From contig OY987305.1 of NCBI GenBank assembly GCA_963920635.1, forward strand, positions 10,145,153 to 10,209,152: a stretch of 64,000 nucleotides of DNA, read 5' to 3'. The position numbers and the translations under genes are program-made. The stretch is from Pseudeuparius sepicola (lineage: Eukaryota > Arthropoda > Insecta > Coleoptera > Anthribidae). How positions within the stretch are numbered: position 1 is the first letter of the stretch; each line of letters opens with the position of its first letter. The notes under the pieces were generated by a model. The model worked only from the letters and a program-made list of their open reading frames with translations. It made no database searches and was not told the DNA's origin. Shown one piece after another: positions 35,055 through 45,763 of the stretch.

Positions 35055-36534
35055 CTTTAGTGGAAAGGACAAATTTGAATATAGATGCAATATTAGAACT
35101 AACAACACTCTGTGTTAAAACCACTTATTTTCAACTAGGAAATGAATTTTACCAGCAGGAATTTGGAATGGCTATGGAGTCTCCTTTATCGCCATTCATA
35201 AGCAATTTATTTATGGAAGATTTTGACCAAAATGAGTTGACTAGATATGTTCACCAACCTAATGTTTGGTGGAGATGTAGATGACATATTTGTTATATGG
35301 GAACATGGAATAGATGATTTAAATTCATTATTAAATTTTATAAACTCGCAAGAACCTTCTATTAAGTTTACCTTAGAAATTGAAAATAATAATCAATTAC
35401 CTTTCTTAGATGTTTCTATACTGAAATCAGATAGTATAGAAACTAGTGTCCATAGAAAACCAACACATAGTAATAGATATTTCCATTTTAATTCAAATCA
35501 TCATATTAGTGTTAAAAAATGAGTAATTAAAAGTTTGTATGACAGGGCTAAAGAGATTTGTTCTAATAACACAAAATTTGAGGAGGAAATTAAACATATA
35601 AAACATGTTCTTGAGAAGAATAGTTATCCTACTGAATTTATTAAGCAAGGTTTTCAGGGTTGCCAACAAAATAACAATGCTAATAGAATTAGAGAAATAA
35701 ATCTGGTGGACCGACCAGTAAATTTAATTATTCCTTATATTCCTGGACTATCAGATAAGCTAAAACGCATAGGCAATCGTTTTAATGTCAGAACAGTATT
35801 TAAAACCAAAAATACATTAAGCTCGATGCTAGTTAAAACGAAACCATTTAATGAGGTACAAAGTTCAAAAAATTCCATTTATAAAATTCCTTGCGAATGT
35901 CGAAAGTTCTATTTTGGGGAGACTTGTAGGCCATTTAACGTTCGTTTAAAAGAACATAAAAATTATATCAGGCAAAATCAAATTTCGAAGTCGAAAATAT
36001 GTGAACACTCTTTTAATAACAATCATAGGATTTTGTGGGATAGTTCCAAACCAATTCTCAAAGAAGAAGTAGGAAATAGACGAAAAATTAAAGAATCAGC
36101 ATTTATTCCAGGATATACAGACAACTGTGTTGCGCTGAATGTTCAGTGGAATTCAGTAAAATATTATTGCCACTTATTCAAAGAGAAGTTAGTATAAATA
36201 ATTAGGTAGAACACAGGGTACAATATCAGACAGGTGGCTAGGCTATTGTTTCTGTTGTCATGACATTTTAATTTGAAATTGATTAATCTGTCATTTCACT
36301 TTGACGTGACATGATCTTTGAGAAAGGAGGAAGATATATTCTCCGAAAGCTCAGGAAACAAATTTGTTGAAGATATTTTTTGAGTTACAAGTTCAAAGTT
36401 TAGTTCATTTACTGTTAAGAATTTATTAATTTTCCAGGCAACTTGAAAAAGTTGTCTTTTAACCAGTTTGGTGGCGAAAAACCCAATTAAAATTCAATGG
36501 ATCTGTTTACGCCACAAATAAATTTTAGAAAATA
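35055..36534 (+). mobile_element. Penelope-like retroelement copy A, 5'-truncated
   Basis: Begins inside the reverse transcriptase region at about 35055, where similarity to copy B starts. It runs through the GIY-YIG endonuclease to a 3' untranslated tail shared with copy D, ending at about 36534 (AAATTTTAGAAAAT). The 3' tail includes AACTTGAAAAAGTTGTC, GTGGCGAAA and TTTACGCCACAAATAAA. Penelope-like elements encode a single reverse transcriptase plus GIY-YIG protein and are often 5'-truncated, as here. All family copies in the window share this 3' end. Confidence 0.92.
35060..36197 (+). pseudogene. Penelope-like RT/GIY-YIG polyprotein, broken (copy A)
   Basis: Encodes the later part of the reverse transcriptase (FGMAMESPLSPFISNLFM, motif B; then VDDIFVIW, motif C; then LPFLDVSIL in the thumb), a linker, and the GIY-YIG nuclease (IYKIPCEC, FYFGETCRPFNVRLKEHK, CEHSFNNNH). 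Three lesions are visible by comparison with the other copies. A 2-bp loss near 35275 shifts the frame just before the VDD motif (copies B and C read WWRYVDD or NRYVDD). A G-to-T change creates a TGA at 35521, where copy D has GGA. Two extra bases near 36133 shift the C-terminus. It also has YFG where copy D has YVG. It is inactive and lacks the N-terminal RT motifs. Confidence 0.92.
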
Positions 36535-36539
36535 TTAAT

Positions 36540-37970
36540 AGAAAACTTAATAATCGTTCATGTATTTTAGTTGTTTCAATATATTCGTACTGAGAAATAG
36601 TATACCTATATTAATGATTAAATCACTAACTAAACAACCCTTACACGATTTAAACGGACCATTCTGAACGTGTTTCTAGTAAATTTATTGGCCAAATATT
36701 GATGGTTTCCAACAATGCCTACGGTTGTTAACTAATGTTTACTAGCTTATCCATCGCGTTGGGTGTTCTGCAGTAATGAAACATTATTGAGTGTTAAAAT
36801 TATTGTAAACTGAAAGTACGATTATATAGCTACGGAATATCTATATCCGCCCTTCTTGAGGGAACAAGATTTAACCACAGCTTGGTTCATCTAGTAGTGT
36901 ATACTTTGTGGTATTTAGGTCAGTAGCTGGACATTACGATTTAGTGAAAACCAACGCTATAGATAAATCGTCCATTCTATAATGGTTATATATTTGCTAG
37001 CACTTTCAACAATACACAACTTTGACGATAAACTTCGGTTATTTGATTCGAAGTCGGTAATAAACCCTCGCTTTTATTAGTTCTTTTCATGGGGGAGAGT
37101 GACTTTAATAAAAATATTTCCGCAAGAAATATTGCCCTGTCCAAAATAAGAAACACCAGGATTTAAGTTGCTGCATTAAAACGCTGTTATTAAATCCGAA
37201 TGGAAAGCCAGGCAGCAATTATTTTACTTATGAAATTCTCGGAGCATAAATTATTTAATAAAAGTGTTAGGATGGCGAAATCAGAACATATAATAATAGG
37301 ACTGTGGAAATACCAGAAACCTTCCTTGAACTAACTTCTCAGTCGAACTGATTATCTGATAAAAAACTAAATTTTTCCTATACTCCAATATCAATATTTG
37401 TGTCTGCATTTTCAAGTCGCGCAGGTTTTCATAACCCAGCAATTTGTAGGTTTAAATTTTATGGACTGCAGAGGCTCCCCCACAGGTGATATCTTAATCC
37501 ATAAAAATACACCTCCCTCCAGCCCCTTCGGCCAAAATAAAGGGGTTGCACCCTGACTTTCATTTACAATAAAAAGCCAATCTATACCCAGTACGGGAAT
37601 TCACGTACTGATTGTTTTTCGTGTCACGTCTGGTAGTAGATAGTGAGGAAATATCTATCTTTCGGTTTTCGATTATCTAAAATATTCCGTGAGAATTTCT
37701 ATTTGATGTACCTACGGCATCAATTATTATACCCATTCGCACGGGAAACATTGTTTTTACATTCATCGTCTACATTTTATTTAGTTTACCTGTAATGCGT
37801 TACGTGGAATTTAGCGACACCATAATATTCAATGCTTAGTGGTTTGCAAGGAAGGTGGAAATTGTTGTGAGTTGTGACCCTGAAGTTTTCTTCATTCTTA
37901 CACCCAAATCTTTTATACATAGCAAAGAAATATTTTAGAAAACCCTACCCTGACATTTTCTTAAACCTTC
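36540..37970. other. No recognisable gene
   Basis: AT-rich sequence with a GC-richer patch around 37450-37560. No frame or repeat I can assign. Confidence 0.4.
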
Positions 37971-37971
37971 G

Positions 37972-38382
37972 TTGCCTGGAAAATATTTCAGGTCAAATTC
38001 CTTCAGAATGCAGCTAAGTACCTAATTAAGCCCCACAATCTCATAATTCCCATTTGCTATAAAATTTCCTGTTAATAAAATGCCGAATAAAGTGTGTGCT
38101 AGGAAGTCGGATCCTAGCACCTCCAAATTAAATAAAGTAAAAATAAATCGTAGATTGCCTCATTTATCTTGCCGTGCTTACACCTAAAAATATTAGCCGT
38201 GTTTAAAGGAGTGTGGTTAAAGGCAGCATATGCTCTAATTCGCCAATCTCGACTTTCGTTTAATGAATAAAAAATGTTTTTTACGTGCAGTAGCTGCGCT
38301 CAGAAGCTGCCACATAACAGCGGATTACGGCAGACTAATGATTGCATTTTTAACACTAACAGGGCTGGAAGCCGCTAAACGA
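37972..38382 (+). repeat. Local direct duplication, copy 1
   Basis: About 410 bp repeated in the same orientation at 39519-39917. Shared blocks include CACAATCTCATAATTC, AAAAATAAATCGTAGATTG and GGCAGACTAATGATTGCATT. Alignment quality is uniform with small indels. It is non-coding by inspection. The duplicates are about 1.55 kb apart and enclose a palindromic element at 38729-39448. Confidence 0.85.
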
Positions 38383-38728
38383 AGACTAGATATTATTATA
38401 TTGTCTACTTAGTATTTATATTTATATAAACGTGGTAGCTCTTGAGTAAATATGGATTTCAAACTTTCAATAGCGGTCTTATACAAACAAGTAAACGTTT
38501 AACCACAGTATCAAAAACAGAACAAACCTTAATAACTTTTAGTTAACTTTAAGTATAAATTAATATTATGTTTACTTCGTTAAAATTTTGTTTAATTCTA
38601 GGAAACTGGGAAATAAAATATAATAAAATACATAAAAAAAATATATTTTCGTAACATAAAAATTGAATAAATATTTATTTTTATTTAATAGTACCTACTA
38701 TGGACCTGTAGCACCCAAATCGATTATA

Positions 38729-39448
38729 CAGGAAGGTTAAATGGAGAATGAATTGCAGTTTTGTAGGCTCAATTTAAGGCGCCTTGTGAATTTTTGAAAA
38801 AAACATAACTTTTTACTAGATATTTTGATTGGCGATTTATTCTAATTTATTCTAATCCATCTAGCTTCGTTGTTTCTGATTTTAGATAAAAAGTGTAAAT
38901 ACCGAAGTCGGAGGGAATTGTGTCCCCAATGCGGTTATTATGTCTTACTTTCCATGACAGCTGTCATTTTAGAGATATGACACAAACTGGTCTTTTTTAA
39001 AATGGAAACCATTGTTATTTCCTTGGTTTTTCCGAACAACCATATCGAGTATTATATCGTTGGGAAGCTCTAAAAATGCCTGATTTTTCTAGACCACGGC
39101 CAACTATGGTTTCCATTAAAAAAAAACAACAAAAGTTTGTGTCATATATCAAAAATGGCAGCTGTCATGGAAAGTAGGACATGACAGCCGCATTGGGGAC
39201 ATAATTCCCTCTAACTTGTGTATTTACACTTTTTATCTAAAATCATAAACAACGAAGCTAGATGGATTAGAATAAATCGACAAAATTTGTTTTTTTCAAA
39301 ATATCTAGTAAGCCACGACGTTTTCAAAAATCCACAAGGTATATTAAATTGGGCATACAAAACTGCAATTCTTTCCCCATTTAACCTTCCTTCTAGCTCC
39401 GCTAGTTTCCGAGATCCCCATATTGATCATCAAAAAAAACTCACCCTG
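38729..39448. mobile_element. 720-bp foldback element, left end shortened
   Basis: Same family as 7050-7800. TA precedes CAGGAAGGTTAAATGG at 38729 and follows ACTCACCCTG at 39448. The arms pair along almost the full length (CATCTAGCTTCGTTG, CAATGCGGTTAT, GAGTATTATATCG). About 50 bp next to the left terminus, present in the 7050 copy, are missing here, so CAGG joins directly to AAGGTTAAATGG. Non-coding. A frame at 39218-39475 lies in the right arm and is spurious. Confidence 0.8.
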
Positions 39449-39518
39449 TATGTATACAAAAACGAAACGTTTTAAAAAACTAACCCAAAGAATGTCGTTT
39501 CACATTTTCAGAACCCTG

Positions 39519-39917
39519 CTACCTGGAAAATACCTAATTCAGTGTTGCCGAGTGCCTTCGAAGTGCAACTAGGTAATTAAGTCCCACAATCTCATAATTC
39601 GCATTTGCTCTGAAATTGCCTTTATTAACAAATCCCGAATAAAGTGCGTGCCGGTGCAGTCGGTTCCTAGCACCTAGCGAATTAAATCAGGCAAAAATAA
39701 ATCGTAGATTGACTAACTTATCCTGAATACACGACTATGCCATGTTTGCACATAAAAATATTCAGCATGTAATTCCCCAATCTCGACCTACGTATAATGA
39801 ATAAAAAATGTTTATTGCGCGGAGTAGCTGCGTTCAGCAGCTGCCACATAATAGCAGATTAAGGCAGACTAATGATTGCATTTTTAAAATAACAGGGCTG
39901 TAACCAGCTTAGCGAGA
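39519..39917 (+). repeat. Local direct duplication, copy 2
   Basis: Counterpart of 37972-38382, ending at the AACAGGGCTG block. It differs by substitutions and indels throughout, so the duplication is old. Confidence 0.85.
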
Positions 39918-40248
39918 ATTACATCCAATGATAGAAAGAAGAATATTTAATATATATAATAAACATGTTTATAGATCTTTCGAAAATATGGTATTCGGGA
40001 TTTTTAAAAGATATTCTCGAAAATTTCTTTGAAGCTAAAACACATCCATATAATTTTTAATTAGGTTTTTGACCACACAACCTGAACCAAACTGAACTTT
40101 TTCAAGTTGCCAGAAAAATTCATAAATGCTTTTAACTCAAAAAATAGTTTCAACAACTCTGTTTCCTAAGTTTTCGGAGAATAAATCTTCCTTCTTTATC
40201 AAAGATAATGTCACCACAAAGTGAAATGACATAATAATAAATGTCAAG

Positions 40249-40520
40249 TTAAAGTGTCATGTCAACAGAACACAGTTTTCCTAGAATAAATGTTGATTCC
40301 TTAATTTGTCGGCTGTCCGCTATTCCCACTTCTTTGAGAATTGGTTGGCACATATCCCACGAAATTCTATGATTATTATTAAAAGAGTGTTCACATATTT
40401 TTGACTTTGATATTTGATTTTGTCTGCTATAATTTTTAACCCAACCCAACATAGAACTTTCCACATTCACAAGGACTTTTTAAATGCAATTTTTTGAACT
40501 TTGTACCTCATTAAATGGTT
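40249..40520 (-). pseudogene. GIY-YIG C-terminal segment of Penelope-like copy B
   Basis: The minus strand encodes SRQNQISKSKICEHSFNNNH, then a WD, LKEVG and KEST sequence colinear with the C-terminal part of copies A and D. The core Y-x-G-E-T motif region just upstream is decayed. Several frameshifts are present. Confidence 0.75.
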
Positions 40521-40639
40521 TCGTTTTAACTAGCATCGATCTTAATTTGTTTTTGGTTTCAAATAGCGTTCGGACATTAAAAATATTGCCTATGCGTTTT
40601 ACTTTATCTGATATAAGGAATATAAGGAATAATTAAATT

Positions 40640-40740
40640 TTCTACACTATCTGATTAAAATAAAAACATCTAATAATAATAATAATTCTCACCCTCACAA
40701 TACTCCAAACTAGGAGTACCCCAGAAGTACCCCTAAGAAA
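40640..40740. repeat. (AAT)n-linked dispersed repeat, copy 1
   Basis: An AATAATAAT run followed by TTCTCACCCTCACAATACTCC and ACTAGGAGTACCCCAGAAG. The same composite occurs at 57385-57510 and, inverted, at 61625-61740. It interrupts Penelope copy B. Confidence 0.7.
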
Positions 40741-41355
40741 GACAATATTGATTATTATTTTCTATTTATAGAGTAAAATTAATAGAAGGTTCTTGTGAGT
40801 TTATAATAATATTATTATTAAATATTATTTAATAATAAAGTGAAAAAATCCACTTTATTTCACAATAACGACCAGGAAATGAAAATAAAAACAATATTTA
40901 ATAATGATTTTAATATTTATCTACTCCATGTTTCCATATAATATAATAAATATGTCATCTACATATCTCCACCAAACATTAGGTTGGTGAACAAATCTAG
41001 TCAACTTATTTTGTTCAAAATCTTACATGAATACATTGCTATGAATGGGGATAAATGAGATTTCATAGCCATTCCAAATTCCTGCTAGTAAAATTAATTT
41101 CCTAGTTGAAAGTAAGTGGTTTTAACATATAGTGTTGTTAGTTCTAATATTGCATATATACTCAAATTTGTCCTTTCTGTTAGTCTGATAATTTTCTAAC
41201 TTTCTTCGTAAAATATTCATTGATTTGTCAACAGGGACATTTGTAAAAAGACGACTACATCAAAGTTAGCTAATATATGACGATCCGTAAATTGATGTTT
41301 TGTAATTTTTTATAAAAAAATTATTTCTGTTTGATAAATGAATTTGGGTTTCCTA

Positions 41356-41553
41356 CTAACGGATTAACAATCTTTTTGCTAACGAATCGCATGGTGAATT
41401 TGTTGAACTTACAATAAGGCGAAGAGGAATGTTAGTTTTGTGTAACTTGGGTAAAACATATAATTGTGGAGGTTTTGAATGATGCCGAGTTAAAAGTGTC
41501 CTTTGTCTTTCTGTGATTTGTTCGCGGTATTTATAGAGTGTTTTTTTTTTCAA
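41356..41553 (-). pseudogene. RT N-terminal segment of Penelope-like copy B
   Basis: The minus-strand frame contains PQLYVLPKLHKTNIPLRLIV and NSPCDSLAKRL, the counterpart of the PKIHKxxxPLRPIVS motif near the start of the finger/palm region in Penelope-type and related reverse transcriptases. It ends at a stop, and the rest of the RT lies in broken frames further down the minus strand. No other copy in the window preserves this part. Confidence 0.8.
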
Positions 41554-41690
41554 GTTTAACGTTCGAAGTTTCGTTCTTTTACTGTTTAAGCATTTATAAG
41601 TTTTCCTGGCGAATTGAAAAAGTTGTCTTTTAATTAGTTTGGTTCGGATTCTGTGGTGAAAACCCCAATTAAAAATTAAATGAAGAGGAT
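41551..41690 (+). mobile_element. Penelope-like 3'-tail fragment (G), inverted to copy B
   Basis: The + strand shows the shared 3' tail (TTTACTGTTTAAGCATTTATAAG, then TTGAAAAAGTTGTCTTTTAA and CCCCAATTAAAAATTAAATG). It abuts the 5' side of minus-strand copy B, so B is bounded at both ends by 3'-tail sequence in opposite orientations. Such pseudo-LTR arrangements are known for Penelope elements, in direct or inverted orientation. Confidence 0.8.
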
Positions 41691-41699
41691 ATCTTAGTA

Positions 41700-42591
41700 T
41701 GTGAAGGAGCAGTGTTATGTAGATTTTATTTATCGAAAATATTTAGTTCTACTTTGTGGACTTAATAATTGTATGGAGAATCACTGAAAGCTACCAAACT
41801 ATGTGAATTATCTAAAGCCAATCTTGTTCGTTCTAATTATAGTTGTGCGTCGCTGTCGTGATGGCGTTTCAAAAGCTAAACAAGAGCAAGCTACGGGTCT
41901 CGTCAAGTACAGAAACAATTAAAATATCTGATTGAAATAAATAGGGCGCTCGTAATTAGAATTTTAAAAGAGATCTGGCTATGTAATTGAAACAACTGTT
42001 TAATAAGTACTTCGCTTTTCATAAACAAGAAATCGTTATTCCGGGACAAGTGCCCGGATCACACTTCGAATCTTAGTGGAAAGCCGAATATAGGTCAAAC
42101 TCATTTTGTTTTTCCACTGGCTTCAAAAGTATTTATACAATGTTTACCTACCTGTCAGTTACTGTATTTCATTTCGTTACAATAAGAAAGTGGGTGGACG
42201 AAATATTTTCCCAATGTTACGCAAAGTTTAGTGAGTAAACTAACCCTATTTCTATAGCAAAATTACCAGGGTATGAGATATTTATAATATGTTCACGTCT
42301 CGAGCAAATTCTTTTGGGAAAAATATCCGGAATGTTTTATTTATGTGAAACGGAGTTTTTCAATTTTTACAAGAAACTTTTTCGCAACTTTAATTCATTG
42401 TAATAGTTGTTAAACTACTCCCGGCACATTTTAAGATTTATTAAGACATTAATTATCTTCAGCGTTATTTCACTTCGGGGAAGAGCTGAGGTATGACCGT
42501 TTTTAAGTTGTAGTAAGAAACAGATGATGCCGATAAATCCTCTAAAGCGTGAGAAGCAGAAATATCTCCTACAATATTGTTTTGGTTTCAG
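41700..42591. other. Intron upstream of the dpr exon, no other feature
   Basis: AT-rich sequence with no repeat or coding signal that I recognise, ending in the acceptor TTTTGGTTTCAG at 42580-42591. Confidence 0.5.
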
Positions 42592-42802
42592 GTATCTTGG
42601 ATACGGAAAAGAGATCTACACATTCTGACCGTCGGAATTCTGACCTACACGAATGACCAACGGTTTCAATCGCTCCATACCGATGGGTCGGATGAGTGGA
42701 CTTTGAAAGTGACCTCACCTCAGACTAGAGATACTGGAGTCTACGAATGTCAGGTCAGCACGGAACCCAAGATTAGTCAAGCGTTCAAACTCAGCGTAGT
42801 AG
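42592..42802 (+). CDS. dpr: Internal exon of a dpr-type Ig-domain gene (first Ig domain, second half)
   Basis: A 211-bp exon starts after the acceptor GTTTTGGTTTCAG (AG at 42590-42591) in phase 0 and ends before the donor GTAAGT at 42803 in phase 1. It encodes VSWIRKRDLHILTVG, TYTNDQRFQSLH, DEWTLKVTSPQ and TGVYECQVSTEPKISQAF. These are the C-to-G strands of the first Ig-like domain of Dpr (defective proboscis extension response) cell-surface proteins, with the core Trp (VSW) and the F-strand Cys (YEC). Dpr proteins bind DIP receptors in the insect nervous system during synaptic pairing. The B-strand Cys must be in an upstream exon that I could not find. The HILTVG...TEPKIS wording is nearest the dpr1-5 subgroup as I recall it; the exact paralogue is uncertain. 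The upstream ATG at 42577 lies in the intron and is not a start. Confidence 0.92.
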
Positions 42803-43982
42803 GTAAGTACCTAGTTTGCCTACAAATCTCATACCAGGATACATGAGGTTTCACGTTTCACGCAAGGGTTTATCTTCCGCATTTGAATCTAAGGGTTACT
42901 TGTCTTTATACGATGCAGGTTAGCACAAAAGTTGTCGTCATCATCTGGTTGCTGAATCATACCACAGAAGGAAACGCTCCATTTCCGTTGCCTTCGCCAT
43001 TAGCTATTAACTCCCGCCGATTATAGATGAACCGCGTCTTACATTGCTTTCAGCAGTGGACGAGATTGAAGGAGTAACGGTGGTTGGACTGCTCGAAGTG
43101 ACCCTTCTAATGTGTTACATATTCGGTGGTAATATTGCAGGTTATTTTAGTAACACAAATCTTTAGTGCAGAATCCGTAATATGGAAAGTCCGTGGCACC
43201 CCTTACATAACAAATGGGGGAAGTTTTCAACCGAAGTACGGACCAACTTTCGTAAGCCCCAAACCCTAAATCGAGTCCCCCGAAGAGACCGGGTTTTTAC
43301 GTGGTGTTTACTTTAATTTCCCATTAAGGAAACGGACTACATTGTACCTACCGCCACTTAATCGGTCGCAGAAGTTCGTCGGGACTTAGGGTGTTTTTCC
43401 GCCAGGGCAGCACGGGGGCCGAACTAGAGCGTGAGCGTGACGCCCCGAGTTTTCTACTTACCGGCCTGAACGCTCGGCTAATTTTGGGGCCTCGACCGCT
43501 TGGCACCCGTGCCTAAGCTAAGAGAACTTCTGCAAACAACGAACGAATGCTAAAACATAGATCGTGTGATGAAATCGTACGAACGGACATTCTCTACTGG
43601 CTTATTAAATGAATACACTTCTACTTCTAGGGTCGGTAGCAGTGGCGTACGACATGTTTAAGTGAACGTGAACATTTAGAAATCACCCTGGATAGCTAAC
43701 AAAGTTCGAACAAAGACACGCTAAAGAATCGCAGGTGGTCTCCGAATGACGCAAAAAAGGCAGTAATTTTCAGACTTCCTCTTTAATTCTGCTTATAACA
43801 TATCTCTTTACTTAATTATTTTCATTACAGCTGCCATGAAAACAACATATTAAGCGAATTCCACATGGACCAATTTGGTGTATTTGCTTCTCAATCTGAT
43901 AGCCCTGGATCAAATTACCTCATTTTTTGTGAATGTGGTAAGATAATTTTTAACTTTAAAGTAATAATAAATAAAAAAACAA
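42803..43982. other. Intron after the dpr exon; GC-rich patch
   Basis: Starts with the splice donor GTAAGTAC. The stretch at about 43000-43520 is clearly more GC-rich than its surroundings (for example CCGCCAGGGCAGCACGGGGGCC at about 43400) and seems unique. It has no long open frame or splice-flanked exon that I can support. Confidence 0.45.
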
Positions 43983-45560
43983 ACAGATATGTAGATGACA
44001 TATTTGTTATATACAAGAACCTTCTATTAACTTTACCCTGGAAATTGAAAATAATAATCAATTACCTTTCTTAGATGTTTCTACAGTGTGTCCACGGATA
44101 GAGTTCGGATAGGGAGCAAATGACAAAAAATTTTCGAGTTGAAATTTGATCTTCTGAGGATAAGCCCTGCTTGGTTTGAAACTAATTTGTGACGTAATTT
44201 TACTTTCGAAAAATCACGTATGCCTTGGGAATTTTGAAAAAACTAATTTTCCACATCAGTAAAGTGCCCTTTCTGTAGGTTTTACGACAAAATGTTATTA
44301 AAGAAACTTGTTCAGAATGAAGAACTGAGTAGGTTTGCGAAAGTCTAGGCCTACTTTGATTTTTGGCATTTTTTCCCACTTTTCTTTAGAAAAGTGCACT
44401 TTTTGTAGCTTTCACATCAAAATGTTATTAAGAAAACTGGATGAAAAACTGGATAGGTGGGAGAAAATTGAAAAGCCTAGGTCTAGTTTGATTTTTGTGC
44501 GTTTTAATTTTTTAGCAGCAAACAAATCAAAGTCGACCTAGACTTTCGAATTTTTTCACACCTATCCAGTTTTTCATTGTGAACAAGTTTTCTTAATAAT
44601 ATTTTGATGTGAAAGCTACACAAAGTGCACTTTTCTAAAGAAAAGTGGGAAAATGCCAAAAAATCAAAGTAGGCCTAGACTTTCGAAATTTCGCAAACCT
44701 ACTCAGTTCTTCATTCTGAATAAGTTTCCTTAATAACATTTTGTTGTGAAACCTACAGAAAGGGCACTCGAAAATTTTTTGTCATTTACACCCTATCCGA
44801 ACTCTATCCGTGGACACACTGTATACTGAAATCAGATAGTATAGAAACTATATAGAAAACCAACACATACTAATAGATATCTCCACTTTAACTCCAGTCG
44901 TCATATATATTAGTGTTACAGGACTAAAACGATTTATTCTAATAACAAGAACTTGAGGAGGAAATTAAACATGTAAAACATGTTCTTGAGAAGAATAGTT
45001 ACCCTGTTGAATTTGTTGAGCAAGTTTTGCAAGATTGCCAACAAAATAACAATGCTAATAGAATTAAAGAAATAAATCTGGTGGACCGCCGACCAATAAA
45101 TTTAATTATTTCTTATATTCCTGGACTGGATAAGCTAAAACGCATAGTAAATCGTTTTAATGCTAGAACAGTATTTAAAACCAAAAATACATTAAGATCG
45201 ATGCTAGTTGAAACGAAACCATTTAATGAGGTACAAAGTTCCAAAAAATGCTTTTATAAAATTCTTTGTGAATGTGGAAAGTTCTATGTTGGGAGACTTG
45301 TAGACCGTTCGTTTAAACGAATATAAAAATTATATCAGGTAAAATCAAATTTCGAAATCAAAAATATATAAACACTCTTTTAATAACAATTATATGATTT
45401 TGTGGGATAGGTCCAAACCAGTTCTCAAAGAAGAAGTAGTAAATAGACGAAAAATTAAAGAATCAGCATTTAATCTAGAAAATACTGACAACTTTGGTGC
45501 TGAATGTTCAGTGGAATTCAGTAAAATATTGCCAGTTATAAAGAGAAGTTGGTACAATAA
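43983..45560 (+). pseudogene. Penelope-like RT/GIY-YIG remnant, copy C
   Basis: Colinear with copy A but broken in several places: the foldback insertion, a deletion after the VDD motif, and loss of one G in the nuclease (FYVGRLVD instead of FYVGETCR). The longest intact stretch, 45027-45326, covers the linker and the start of the nuclease (KCFYKILCECGKFYVG). It retains the YVDD motif, unlike copy A. Confidence 0.88.
44084..44821. mobile_element. 738-bp foldback element inserted in Penelope copy C
   Basis: TA, then CAGTGTGTCCACGG, runs to CCGTGGACACACTG, then TA. Penelope copy A has a single TA at the empty site (TTTCTATACTGAAATC), so TA was duplicated on insertion, as for Tc1/mariner elements. 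The arms pair closely over about 350 bp (ATAGAGTTCGGATAGGG, AAAGTGCACTTT, CCTATCCAGTTTTTC). The loop is very short and holds no transposase. Part of the arm sequence is shared with the element at 53768-54636. Confidence 0.93.
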
Positions 45561-45763
45561 CAGACCAGGTGGCTAGGCTATTATTTCTGTTGTCATGACA
45601 TGTTAACTTGACATTTATTCTGTCTGTCATTTCACTTTGACGTGACACGATCTTTGAGAAAGGAGGAAGACTTATTCTCCGAATGCAGCTCAGAAAACAA
45701 AGTTGTTGAAGTTATTTTTTGAGTTAAATGATAAAAGTTTCGTTCTTTTAGTGTTGTAGTTGA

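Larger units (their letters stand above)
40011..41550 (-). mobile_element. Penelope-like copy B (minus), interrupted
   Basis: Read on the minus strand it runs from the N-terminal RT region at about 41550 to the 3' tail at about 40011 (reverse complement of the shared 3' end). The RT part carries PQLYVLPKLHK and RLIVSSTNSPCDSLAK near 41470-41370. The VDD region is at about 40950-40985. The nuclease and C-terminal part is at 40249-40520. An (AAT)n-linked repeat at about 40640-40740 interrupts the coding region. Many stops show it is dead. It is the most 5'-complete copy in the window. Confidence 0.88.
43983..45752 (+). mobile_element. Penelope-like copy C, split by a foldback element
   Basis: Starts just before the RT motif C (NRYVDDIFVIY at about 43984). 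Compared with copy A it lacks about 55 bp after that motif. It is interrupted by a 738-bp foldback element at 44084-44821 and resumes at TACTGAAATCAG. The remainder follows the copy A order through linker, GIY-YIG nuclease (FYVG) and 3' tail to about 45752. The 5' part is missing. Confidence 0.88.

Noticed and set aside
42577..42591. ATG just before the dpr exon as a translation start
   Set aside because: It lies in the polypyrimidine tract and acceptor site; the dpr family has upstream exons with signal peptide and B strand.
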